From Hungateiclostridiaceae bacterium UBA1305 (GTDB lineage Bacteria; Bacillota; Clostridia; Acetivibrionales; DTU013), in contig DBTX01000004.1 in the NCBI GenBank assembly GCA_002307275.1, forward strand, positions 62,675 through 113,923: a DNA stretch of 51,249 nucleotides. The letters run 5' to 3'. Below the pieces are notes generated by a model. It had not been told where the DNA came from. It worked only from the letters and a program-made list of their open reading frames with translations, and did no database searches. The translations under genes were made by a program, and so were the position numbers. Below are positions 1 to 6,730 of this stretch, piece by piece. Numbering within the stretch: position 1 is the stretch's first letter; every line of letters begins with the position of its first letter.

Positions 1-275
1 ATATCTTCTGCTTTATCCGTGTAAATGACAATATCGAATTGCACCTCATCTGTAAAGAACTTGTCAATATCTGAAATACCCATCTTCAGCAGCAGTAAAT
101 CAACATTGTTCCTTTCAAGTTCACTTATATATGCCTTTATTCTTGAACCGTCAATTGTGAACAGGCTTGAAGAGTCAATAGTGCTTACCTTTATCCCTTT
201 TGAGGCAAGTATTGAATTGATAAGTCTTGCTGTCTGCAATTGGCCTTCACTTCCAATAATACCTGCAATAAGCAT
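1..275 (-). CDS. Mur-ligase-like protein, 5' end only (runs off the window)
   Basis: The first 91 codons of a gene continue past the left edge of the window. I chose the ATG at 275 because a GGAG lies about 8 nt upstream. The N-terminus reads MLIAGIIGSEGQLQTARLIN, a beta strand followed by a glycine-rich turn and helix, where Mur ligases carry their GTNGKT-type P-loop. The lysine of that loop is replaced here, since the sequence has GSEGQ. A short second-strand motif, KVSTID, follows. This resembles the N-terminal part of Mur-ligase-related proteins of Clostridia, but the middle and C-terminal domains are outside the window. It lies in the same direction as, and downstream of, the deacetylase, so a role in cell envelope metabolism is only a suggestion. 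Any other P-loop-like Rossmann protein remains possible. Confidence 0.5.
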   Translation of the reverse strand, partial: MLIAGIIGSEGQLQTARLINSILASKGIKVSTIDSSSLFTIDGSRIKAYISELERNNVDLLLLKMGISDIDKFFTDEVQFDIVIYTDKAED

Positions 276-371
276 TTATTGAGCTCCATCTCTTAGAAGA
301 ATCATGATTCTATGATGTACCTTTTTTATTTTTTTTATGTGCGGATTTTCTCACGCACAAATTATTGCTAT

Positions 372-1142
372 TCACTCCTTCTGTTTTTGTCTTCCTTCAA
401 AATCTATATAATAATTATTCCTCATAATCATCTTTGAAACCGGTAATAAGTCATATCCCTTATTTTTTAATGTCGATAATATGGACGGCAGAATTTTAGC
501 AGTATGCGGTGTATCATTGTGAAATAAGAGGATCGAACCATCCTTTACCTTTGCATTGATTCTGCTGATGATCTCCTCCTGCGATATACCAGGGCGCCAA
601 TCCAGGCTGTCTACATCCCATTGAACCGTATAATAGCCCTGCTGCCTGGCTGCTCTGATCAGGGTATCACTATATTCCCCGTATGGCGCTCTGAAAAGGT
701 CACATTTCATACCGGATAACTGTTCAAGAAGATTGCCGCACTCCTTTATCTCGCTGGCAGCTTTCGCACTTCCAAGCCCTCCCATCCTTAAGTGAGCGTA
801 GGAGTGGTTCGCAACATCATGTCCATCATTTGCAATCATTTTTACTTTATCCGGGTATTTTCCCGCCCACTGACCTACTATGAAGAATGTAGCACTGACA
901 TCAGCCTCCTTCAAGGAGGTCAGAATACCGGGTATGTCGTCGGCTCCCCAGGCGCAGTCAAACGTAATGGCTGCCACCTTGTCAGGCACATCAACAGAAT
1001 ATATGGGAATTTCCCTTTGGTCGGAAAACACACCTAATACATTTATTCCAGAAAGGCTGAATACAGTTATGACAAGAACTGCAGCAGCCATGATCAGTAA
1101 ATATTTTAGAAAACGTCGGACACTAAAGACAACTATTTTCAT
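372..1142 (-). CDS. Polysaccharide deacetylase, PdaB-like (sporulation/cell wall)
   Basis: A 256-residue membrane-anchored protein with a NodB-homology (carbohydrate esterase 4) domain. An N-terminal hydrophobic segment is followed by the catalytic domain from about residue 45. The first motif reads ITFDCAWGADD in place of the usual TFDDGP, which is typical of the clostridial PdaB/YbaN branch. The zinc-ligand motif HSYAH and the motif FRAPYGEYS are both present, as are WDVDSLDW and the LLFHND motif near the C-terminus. Family members remove acetyl groups from peptidoglycan amino sugars; PdaB is needed for spore cortex maintenance in Bacillus. I chose the ATG at 1142, preceded by GTGGAG at 8 nt, over a TTG at 1163 that lies ahead of that ribosome binding site. 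The gene is separated by about 145 bp from the ABC transporter pair upstream. Function as a deacetylase is likely; the sporulation role is inferred from family. Confidence 0.85.
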   Translation of the reverse strand: MKIVVFSVRRFLKYLLIMAAAVLVITVFSLSGINVLGVFSDQREIPIYSVDVPDKVAAITFDCAWGADDIPGILTSLKEADVSATFFIVGQWAGKYPDKVKMIANDGHDVANHSYAHLRMGGLGSAKAASEIKECGNLLEQLSGMKCDLFRAPYGEYSDTLIRAARQQGYYTVQWDVDSLDWRPGISQEEIISRINAKVKDGSILLFHNDTPHTAKILPSILSTLKNKGYDLLPVSKMIMRNNYYIDFEGRQKQKE

Positions 1143-1285
1143 TAACAATACTCCACAACACAAGCAATTGATCCTGTACTATACTATTTTGCCGGTTGCG
1201 GTGATATGCAACATATAAGCAAGACCGCCCCCATACTATTAACCAAAAGTCTTCGGCATCCTACTATAGAGTACATTCAATAACT

Positions 1286-3088
1286 CTACCTGTACCATTG
1301 CTCCTGAGCCTCATATAGCCTTGCGTATTCACCTTCTTGAATTAGGAGTTCCTCATGAGTTCCTGCTTGTACAATTTCGCCTTCCTTCATTACCGCTATT
1401 CGATCTGCAAGTTTTACGGAGCCAAGCCTGTGAGTGACTATTACAGAAGTCTTATCCTTTGAAATCCCGGCAAATTGATTATATATCCTGGTTTCCTCGT
1501 TTGGGTCAATGGCAGCTGTAGGTTCATCCAGAATAATCATTTGATGTTTACGATAGAAGCCCCTTGCGATTGCAACCCTTTGCCATTGCCCACCGGATAG
1601 ATCCACTCCATCAAATTCACGGGATAACATAGTATCGTAACCATTGGGATACGCACCCGAATCCTTTGACACTCCCGCGGTTTTGCAGATTAAGTTTAGT
1701 TCTTTCTCACTGGCTGATAATTCTATCCGGCTGATTCTGATATTGTCGGCAAGCGTCATCTGATAGCGTTGATACTTTTGAAAAATGGCGGAAGTATTTT
1801 CGAACAGTGAAGATAATGCCACGTTGCTTATATCGATATTGTCATAAGTAACCTTTCCTGCTTTGGGTCGGTAAATTCCTGTAATAAGCCGAATCAGTGT
1901 CGATTTTCCAGAACCGTTTTCACCTACTATGGCAAGAGTTTCACCTGATTTAATATGGAGTGAAACATTTTTAACAGCTTCATTCTCAATGCCCGGGTAG
2001 GAAAAACTTACCTTATCCAAAATAATATCATGATTCTTATTAATGTCTGTTGCTTTCCCCTCAAGTTCATCCAGTTTCAGGAATTCAAGGTAGTTCCGAA
2101 TGGTTCCGAAGTTTTGAGACATTTCGGCAATTTGTTCGCAAAATAATTCATCCATCATACCATACAGTATGGTTAAGGATGCAAATACCGCAGAAAATTC
2201 AGTTACACTGATTTCTTTTTTCATTAAAGCTGCAAACAGTAACAATAATATTCCAATATATCCGAGAACGGTTATGAAACTTACTCCCAGCTCTATAAGA
2301 CCAGTACGAAAGGATGCCGCATACCTGATCTTTTGGAGTGCAGTCAGGGAATTTACGTATAGTTTCTCAAAATATGCAAAGCCGCCTAAAATCCTGGTTT
2401 CCTTGTAATATTCCCGGCTTACATTACATTCCTCGTAATAGTCCACTTCTCTTCTAATGGATGCAGATTGATCCTCGGCTTTGGTAAAAGCCCTGGCTCT
2501 GACCAACTGCGTTATAAAAGTTGGGACAAATACAAAAAATAGTGCAATTACAAGGATTGGTTTTAAGTGAAAGAGGTACCACGTCATAAAAATAAAATAG
2601 GGAAGATAGAATATAAAAATCCCCAAAAATTGATCTGCAAAAATTACTATGTTATTTTTACCTTCCTCGGCTTTATTGATGAAATCAAGTTTCTTTGTGT
2701 CTTCAAAAAAAATCGGAGATATTTTTGAAAGCTTTTCATGTATTTGTCCGGAAAGATTCCCCTTCACCTTTTCATTTATCACTTTTGGAATATAATTGGT
2801 CACACCGTTCAATACCTGTGAGGTTATATATCCCAGGCACAAAAGCAGCAATGATGAAATTGCACTTAAAAATACAATTTCCCTGGTGACAAGCTTGGCG
2901 GCAGCAGCAAAGAACCATTGCAGGAGGATGGTTATGACAGCAAAGGATAAGCCATGAAATATTTCCAGTATGATTTTAAAGCTAAAAGCTACAGGACATG
3001 TTTCGAAGATTTTGGGTATCATTTTTTTCATTATATAGATGGAATCAAATTTATTTTTGATATGTATATTCCCTTTGATCTTTTTCAT
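1286..3088 (-). CDS. ABC transporter ATP-binding/permease protein (second half of heterodimeric exporter)
   Basis: A 600-residue type IV (exporter-fold) ABC half-transporter with about six membrane helices over residues 25-310 and a nucleotide-binding domain in the C-terminal half. The Walker A motif GENGSGKST, signature LSGGQ, Walker B MIILDEPTAAID with the catalytic glutamate, and the H-loop VTHRL are all intact. The start is the ATG at 3088, which shares its A with the TAA stop of the preceding exporter gene (TAATG), so the pair is translationally coupled. A GGAG lies 12 nt upstream. A TTG at 3100 abuts that GGAG and is not a plausible start. The two proteins probably form a heterodimer in the membrane. 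The substrate is unknown; peptides, drugs or lipids are all possible for this family. Confidence 0.9.
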   Translation of the reverse strand: MKKIKGNIHIKNKFDSIYIMKKMIPKIFETCPVAFSFKIILEIFHGLSFAVITILLQWFFAAAAKLVTREIVFLSAISSLLLLCLGYITSQVLNGVTNYIPKVINEKVKGNLSGQIHEKLSKISPIFFEDTKKLDFINKAEEGKNNIVIFADQFLGIFIFYLPYFIFMTWYLFHLKPILVIALFFVFVPTFITQLVRARAFTKAEDQSASIRREVDYYEECNVSREYYKETRILGGFAYFEKLYVNSLTALQKIRYAASFRTGLIELGVSFITVLGYIGILLLLFAALMKKEISVTEFSAVFASLTILYGMMDELFCEQIAEMSQNFGTIRNYLEFLKLDELEGKATDINKNHDIILDKVSFSYPGIENEAVKNVSLHIKSGETLAIVGENGSGKSTLIRLITGIYRPKAGKVTYDNIDISNVALSSLFENTSAIFQKYQRYQMTLADNIRISRIELSASEKELNLICKTAGVSKDSGAYPNGYDTMLSREFDGVDLSGGQWQRVAIARGFYRKHQMIILDEPTAAIDPNEETRIYNQFAGISKDKTSVIVTHRLGSVKLADRIAVMKEGEIVQAGTHEELLIQEGEYARLYEAQEQWYR

Positions 3089-4908
3089 TATAGATACCAA
3101 CTCCTTTGACTTTCATACATTTTCGCATAGGTACCGCCGAGGGACATCAGAAAATCATGACTGCCTTTCTCTCCCACGCAGCCTTCATCCATTACAATTA
3201 TCTCGTCCGCCAGCTTTGCTGCGCCAAGGCGGTGAGTAATAAAAATTGTTGTTTTATCGGAACTTATTCTCCCGAACATTTCGTAAATATTGCTTTCTGC
3301 AACCGGGTCAAGGGCTGCAGTCGGTTCATCGAGGATTCTAACCAGCGCCGGATTATACAAAGCTCGCGCGATCGCTAGCCTTTGCCATTCACCTCCGGAT
3401 AAATCCGTACCGCCCTCAGTAATTTTACCAAGAAAACTTTCTATTCCATTTGGCATTTTTTGAATTACTTCCTTCAGCCCTATGAAATATGCCGAATCAT
3501 ACATACTCTCAGCACGAGTGTCAGGATTATTTTCTTCCAGGACACAAATATTCCCCAGCAAAATATTGTCCTTCATCGATATGCAATATTTCGCAAAATC
3601 CTGGTAGACTATTGAGAAAACAGCCTTCAGCTCCGCCAGTTTATAATCGTGTAAATTCTTGCCGTTTATCAGGATATCACCCGTGTAATTGTCATACATC
3701 CCTGTTAAAAGTTTCGTAATTGTTGTCTTTCCGGCACCGTTTACACCAACAAAGGCATAATGAAGATTTTTTTCCAGTTTTAAGTGAAAGTTCTTCAATA
3801 TATATTTTTCTGTATCCGGATACTGGAATGATACATTGATAAATTCAATACTTTCAAAGCTTATTTGTTCCCTTAAGGCAGGCAGGTCGGTAGCGCCTTC
3901 TCTTTCCGACAATGCCATAAAATCAGTTAAATCATTCAGATATTCTCTGTCCTGAGCCAATTGACTGACCACATCAGCTAAATACCAGGACATCATCTGA
4001 ACTAAATCAAGCGTCGCTGTGGTCAACCCCATGAACATGCCGAGAGTGATCGCATTTTGAGACAATGGCAGCAATAAAAATCCTATAATGCTGATGGAAA
4101 TGGAAATAGTTACGAGACTGGATGTTTTCATACGGACAAAATATTTCAAATCGGCTTTCAGACTTACTTTCCTTGCACTTTCAAACTTGTTGTACCACTT
4201 TTTATTTATTTCATCGGTATAGCCGAACAAAGTTCTTTCTTCGATGTTTTCCCTATTAGACAATACTCTATGATAATAATCTGCTTGTCTGGTATATTTT
4301 TCAGATTCTTTTATTGATTTGTAAATTTCTTTTCCGCCTTTTGCAGCCAGCACCAGCAAAGGGATTGCAGCTATGAATATTACAAGCGCCGCCCACCAGA
4401 CTTGTGTCATCAGTATGATCATCAGAGAACCAACGCGAAGTATGATATCTGCTATGTCTAGTAGGTTCTTCGTCCCTCCTGAAATTTTGCCAAGGGGATC
4501 TTTGCATGTTCTGGTTATCAAATCCCAGCTTTGACTATTTTCAATATATTTATATTCCAGTTTTGAACGTTTTTTTATCATTTCGCTTCTAAAATATCGG
4601 TCCATCTGCATATTATATCTAATTTCAATAAAGTTACTGATAAAAGCCCTGTTTAGTGTGGAATATAATATGATAACCATATAAAGTATCAGTGGTATGA
4701 TAATCCGGTGATAGGGCTCTTCATTTCTGAATATGGAAAGAGCGGTATCCACGAAATCAGCTGTTACAAGTACGGTAAATGAAGGCGTTAACGCATTTAT
4801 TATGCGATTGATTACAATAATAAGTAGATATCCCGGACATACCCCAAAAGGAATACGAAGGAAATCAAATAGTCTGTATTCTTTATTATTTTTAAGCATT
4901 TCTTTCAT
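3088..4908 (-). CDS. ABC transporter ATP-binding/permease protein (first half of heterodimeric exporter)
   Basis: A 606-residue exporter-type half-transporter: membrane domain over roughly residues 25-330, then a nucleotide-binding domain with Walker A GVNGAGKTT, signature LSGGEWQ, Walker B VRILDEPTAALD and H-loop ITHRL. Both halves keep the Walker B glutamate, so neither ATP site looks degenerate. The start is the second of two consecutive ATG codons (4911 and 4908); GGAG lies 6 nt before the 4908 ATG. The ATG overlaps the TGA stop of the short upstream CD3324-like frame (TGATG), implying coupled translation. The stop overlaps the next gene's start. No accessory lantibiotic or peptide-biosynthesis gene is visible nearby, so the cargo cannot be named. 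Confidence 0.9.
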   Translation of the reverse strand: MKEMLKNNKEYRLFDFLRIPFGVCPGYLLIIVINRIINALTPSFTVLVTADFVDTALSIFRNEEPYHRIIIPLILYMVIILYSTLNRAFISNFIEIRYNMQMDRYFRSEMIKKRSKLEYKYIENSQSWDLITRTCKDPLGKISGGTKNLLDIADIILRVGSLMIILMTQVWWAALVIFIAAIPLLVLAAKGGKEIYKSIKESEKYTRQADYYHRVLSNRENIEERTLFGYTDEINKKWYNKFESARKVSLKADLKYFVRMKTSSLVTISISISIIGFLLLPLSQNAITLGMFMGLTTATLDLVQMMSWYLADVVSQLAQDREYLNDLTDFMALSEREGATDLPALREQISFESIEFINVSFQYPDTEKYILKNFHLKLEKNLHYAFVGVNGAGKTTITKLLTGMYDNYTGDILINGKNLHDYKLAELKAVFSIVYQDFAKYCISMKDNILLGNICVLEENNPDTRAESMYDSAYFIGLKEVIQKMPNGIESFLGKITEGGTDLSGGEWQRLAIARALYNPALVRILDEPTAALDPVAESNIYEMFGRISSDKTTIFITHRLGAAKLADEIIVMDEGCVGEKGSHDFLMSLGGTYAKMYESQRSWYL

Positions 4909-5040
4909 CATCTTCTCCAATCCTGAGCTTTATCTTCATCCATATATTCTTGTATTGTTTTGAAAAATTCTTCAGGTAATACGTTCTGTGCATTTAATAT
5001 GTTCTGTGCATTTGCGTATTTGCATATTTGCATATTTCAT
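4908..5040 (-). pseudogene. CD3324-family small protein, frameshifted by 8-nt repeats and truncated
   Basis: A perfect ribosome binding site (GGGAGGAG at 5048-5055, 7 nt spacing) drives the ATG at 5040, which begins MKYAN as in clostridial CD3324-type proteins (usual start like MKYxNAxxVLP). Three copies of an 8-nt unit (TATGCAAA, TATGCAAA, TACGCAAA) follow, so this frame shifts and stops after 22 codons. The family-like frame resumes from an ATG at 5033 and reads YANAQNILNAQNVLPEEFFK before a stop at 4908. Within it an 18-nt unit is duplicated, giving two NAQN(I/V)L blocks in frame. Removing the 16 extra repeat bases restores one continuous reading from the good start. The frame ends after about 41 codons, whereas the family is about 90 residues with a C-terminal helix-turn-helix, so the DNA-binding part is missing. 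Its TGA overlaps the ABC exporter start. Confidence 0.6.
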
Positions 5041-5085
5041 ATCTCTGCTCCTCCCGATCTTTCAGGTTGAAGCAAAGACCACAAT

Positions 5086-5134
5086 GATAAATAAAATAAA
5101 AAACTGCAGTACAGGCTACGACCTGCTGCAGTTT
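5086..5134 (-). terminator. Intrinsic terminator / attenuator upstream of the exporter operon
   Basis: On the minus strand, AAACTGCAG pairs with CTGCAGTTT and an inner CAGG pairs with CCTG (5101-5133), followed by a T-rich run (TTTATTTTATTT). It lies only about 30 nt upstream of the ribosome binding site of the CD3324-like ORF, inside the presumed leader, which is the position of a transcription attenuator. Confidence 0.7.
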
Positions 5135-5249
5135 GATTTTATAATAAAATCCTTAATCTCGTTTTCTTAAAAGTGATGCTGAAAAAAGTTGCACCGAAAA
5201 ATCCTTATGTCTATAAAACATAATGAATTAATATAATTACTGTACAGTT

Positions 5250-5390
5250 TCAGCATCAGCTACTTTAAGAATCCAAGCTCCGAGCAAAGCGTTGCCGACT
5301 TAAGTTTCTGTGGCCTTTGCGCGAAGCAGTTCATCCGTTTTTTTATCACACTTCGGTGTTGATTTCATAAAGATTTACCTTTCACATTTT
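5250..5390 (-). promoter_or_regulatory. Possible degenerate c-di-GMP-I-like riboswitch aptamer
   Basis: On the minus strand this stretch contains CGCAAAGGCCACAG followed by ACTTAAG and, further on, GGAGCTTGGATTC. This order resembles the clostridial c-di-GMP-I (GEMM) pattern of GACGCAAAGCC, ACAGGxxCTAAG and GACAGCCTGGTT. The element sits upstream of an intrinsic terminator (5086-5134) and the exporter operon, as a riboswitch would. The 5' GGCAAACC block and the GNRA-capped helix are not convincing, so it may be decayed or only a chance resemblance. The rest of the 5135-5475 stretch holds only an 11-bp inverted repeat (5174-5184 with 5248-5258) and no gene that I can support. Confidence 0.28.
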
Positions 5391-5475
5391 GTCCAATAGC
5401 ATACAAATGTTACCACAAATTGCATGAGTAATCAAGCTCATAAACTATACCTGATCTTTTTTGATATGATCTACT

Positions 5476-5517
5476 AATGGTAAAGCCCAGAACAATTGCA
5501 TTCTGGGCTTTACCATT
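5476..5517 (-). terminator. Long perfect hairpin after the chemotaxis-receptor stub
   Basis: AATGGTAAAGCCCAGAA pairs perfectly with TTCTGGGCTTTACCATT around an 8-nt loop. There is no strong T-run on either side, so it may act as a transcript-end or RNA-stabilising hairpin. It lies 19 bp past the stop codon of the receptor fragment. Confidence 0.65.
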
Positions 5518-5535
5518 AATTATTTGTCAGTTTCA

Positions 5536-5799
5536 TTAAATTTTAAATTTACGTATCTCATGGTTGAGTTCTTCAGCCATCTTTGACAAGTCACCTGATG
5601 CTTTTGCAACCATTTCCATGGATGCCAATTGCTCTTCGCTTGCGGCAGATATTTCTTGCGTACTTGCTGCCGACTGTTCGGCAACTGCCGCCATTTCCTG
5701 AGATTGATTTGCGATTTCTTTTGATATCATATCAATACTCTGAAGTTTTTTAGCAGCCTGGTTCGTCTTTTCCGCAATATCACCTACTGAAATTTCTAG
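5536..5799 (-). pseudogene. Methyl-accepting chemotaxis protein, C-terminal stub
   Basis: About 88 codons encode the distal C-terminal helix of a chemoreceptor signalling domain. The frame reads EISVGDIAEKTNQAAKK, then IANQSQEMAAVAEQSAAST with methylation-helix character, and ends LSKMAEELNHEIRKFKI as receptors usually do. Everything N-terminal of this (sensor, membrane helices, HAMP and the CheA-contacting tip) is absent. The homology ends at about 5799, exactly where a GC-rich inverted repeat begins at 5804. No ribosome binding site precedes the fragment, so it is a remnant rather than a gene. Confidence 0.8.
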
Positions 5800-5803
5800 A
5801 AAA

Positions 5804-5854
5804 CCAAGGGGACGGTTCTTCTGGTTTGCGACCGTGACAGGGGACTGCCCCTTG
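5804..5854. repeat. Imperfect GC-rich inverted repeat at receptor breakpoint
   Basis: AAGGGGACGGTTC at one end is roughly complementary to GGACTGCCCCTT at the other, with CTGGTTTGCGACCGTGACAG between. Elements with this AAGGGGACGGTTCTTCTGG core resemble dispersed REP-like or IS200-related hairpins seen in many bacteria. It abuts the truncated chemoreceptor and may mark an insertion or deletion point. Confidence 0.45.
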
Positions 5855-5976
5855 ACATATCAGCTTTGCTGCGCATACTTTATATGATGTGCAACTTTTC
5901 TAATATATGAAAACCTCTGAATAATTACGAAAAACTTATCTTCAGGCAAATGATTAAAAGCTTTACTCAATAAGCA

Positions 5977-6011
5977 AGACAGCCTCTACGCTGTTCGTAT
6001 AAAGGCTGTCA
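5977..6011 (-). terminator. Hairpin terminator of the ferritin gene
   Basis: GACAGCCT at 5978-5985 pairs with AGGCTGTC at 6003-6010, 23 bp beyond the ferritin stop. The T-run on the minus strand is weak (TTGCTTATTG), so termination efficiency is uncertain. Confidence 0.6.
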
Positions 6012-6033
6012 AATTTCAAGTCATTTCTTTAGA

Positions 6034-6567
6034 TTACGGTTGTGCAGCGCCCTGGCCCACTAGACCAGGGGCTGGTGTGTAAACTCTTGTGGCGAACTCG
6101 GCATCCAGCATGAGAATTCCTCTGCCATCGTCCTTTACCAGTTCGTATTTCTTCATGTTATTATCTGCATTTTCCTCTTCCTCGACTTGCTCATCAATAA
6201 ACCATTTCAGGAAGGAATCCGTCTTGTGGTCTCTTTCCTGTCTGGCAACGTCTACAATGTTGTAAATGGAGTTTGTCACAAAGCGCTCATGCTCCAGTGA
6301 TTGTGCAAGCGCCTCCTGAATGGAGGCGAAATCTACCTTGGGTCCTTCGATCGGCTGTAGCTTCACCCTTCCGCCGACTCTATTGATATATTCAAAAAAC
6401 AGCAGCGCATGATCTCTCTCTTCCTTTGTCTGTACTCTGAACCAATGTGCGAAGCCCTGCAGGTTGATTGAGTTGAAATATGCCTCTATGGAAAGATAGA
6501 GGTATGCGGAAAATAGTTCCTTGTTCAATTGATCATTCAAAAGATTTTCGATCTTCTCATTAATCAT
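6034..6567 (-). CDS. ftnA: Ferritin (non-heme iron storage protein)
   Basis: A 177-residue ferritin of normal bacterial length, forming the cytoplasmic 24-subunit iron-storage shell. Numbering from MINEK, the ferroxidase ligands line up with those of E. coli FtnA: Glu17, Glu50, His53, Glu94, Gln127 and Glu130 are all present. The enzyme should therefore oxidise ferrous iron with oxygen or peroxide and mineralise it, which protects anaerobes from oxidative stress. The ATG at 6567 has GGAG 9 nt upstream and is preferred over a TTG at 6585 that lies ahead of this site. The C-terminal tail ends with a hydrophobic Gly/Ala-rich segment. The gene is monocistronic and divergent from asnB, with about 160 bp between the two starts. 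A perfect dyad at 6679-6696 lies in that interval. Confidence 0.93.
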   Translation of the reverse strand: MINEKIENLLNDQLNKELFSAYLYLSIEAYFNSINLQGFAHWFRVQTKEERDHALLFFEYINRVGGRVKLQPIEGPKVDFASIQEALAQSLEHERFVTNSIYNIVDVARQERDHKTDSFLKWFIDEQVEEEENADNNMKKYELVKDDGRGILMLDAEFATRVYTPAPGLVGQGAAQP

Positions 6568-6678
6568 GATGGTATTCTCCTTCAATTATCTATTTTGAAA
6601 ATCAATATAAATATACCCAATATAGCACAGCTTAAAAATTTTTTTTTGTAAATAATATCATCTACATGCTCCTTACTC

Positions 6679-6696
6679 ATATATTGAACAATATAT
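6679..6696. promoter_or_regulatory. Palindromic operator-like dyad between ferritin and asnB
   Basis: ATATATTG and CAATATAT flank a central AA, a perfect 8-2-8 dyad, 35 bp before the asnB start. Its position fits an operator for asnB or for the divergent ferritin promoter. I do not recognise it as a Fur or PerR box. Confidence 0.4.
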
Positions 6697-6730
6697 CATG
6701 TATAGCAAATAAGAATTTCTGGAGGGTTTT

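Noticed and set aside
301..371. Hairpin with TGTGCGG and CGCACA as terminator of the deacetylase gene
   Set aside because: On the minus strand it is followed by A-rich, not T-rich, sequence; it cannot be supported as an intrinsic terminator in that direction.
6585..6730. T-box leader for asnB
   Set aside because: The space is too short and none of the conserved T-box sequence or anti-terminator is present.
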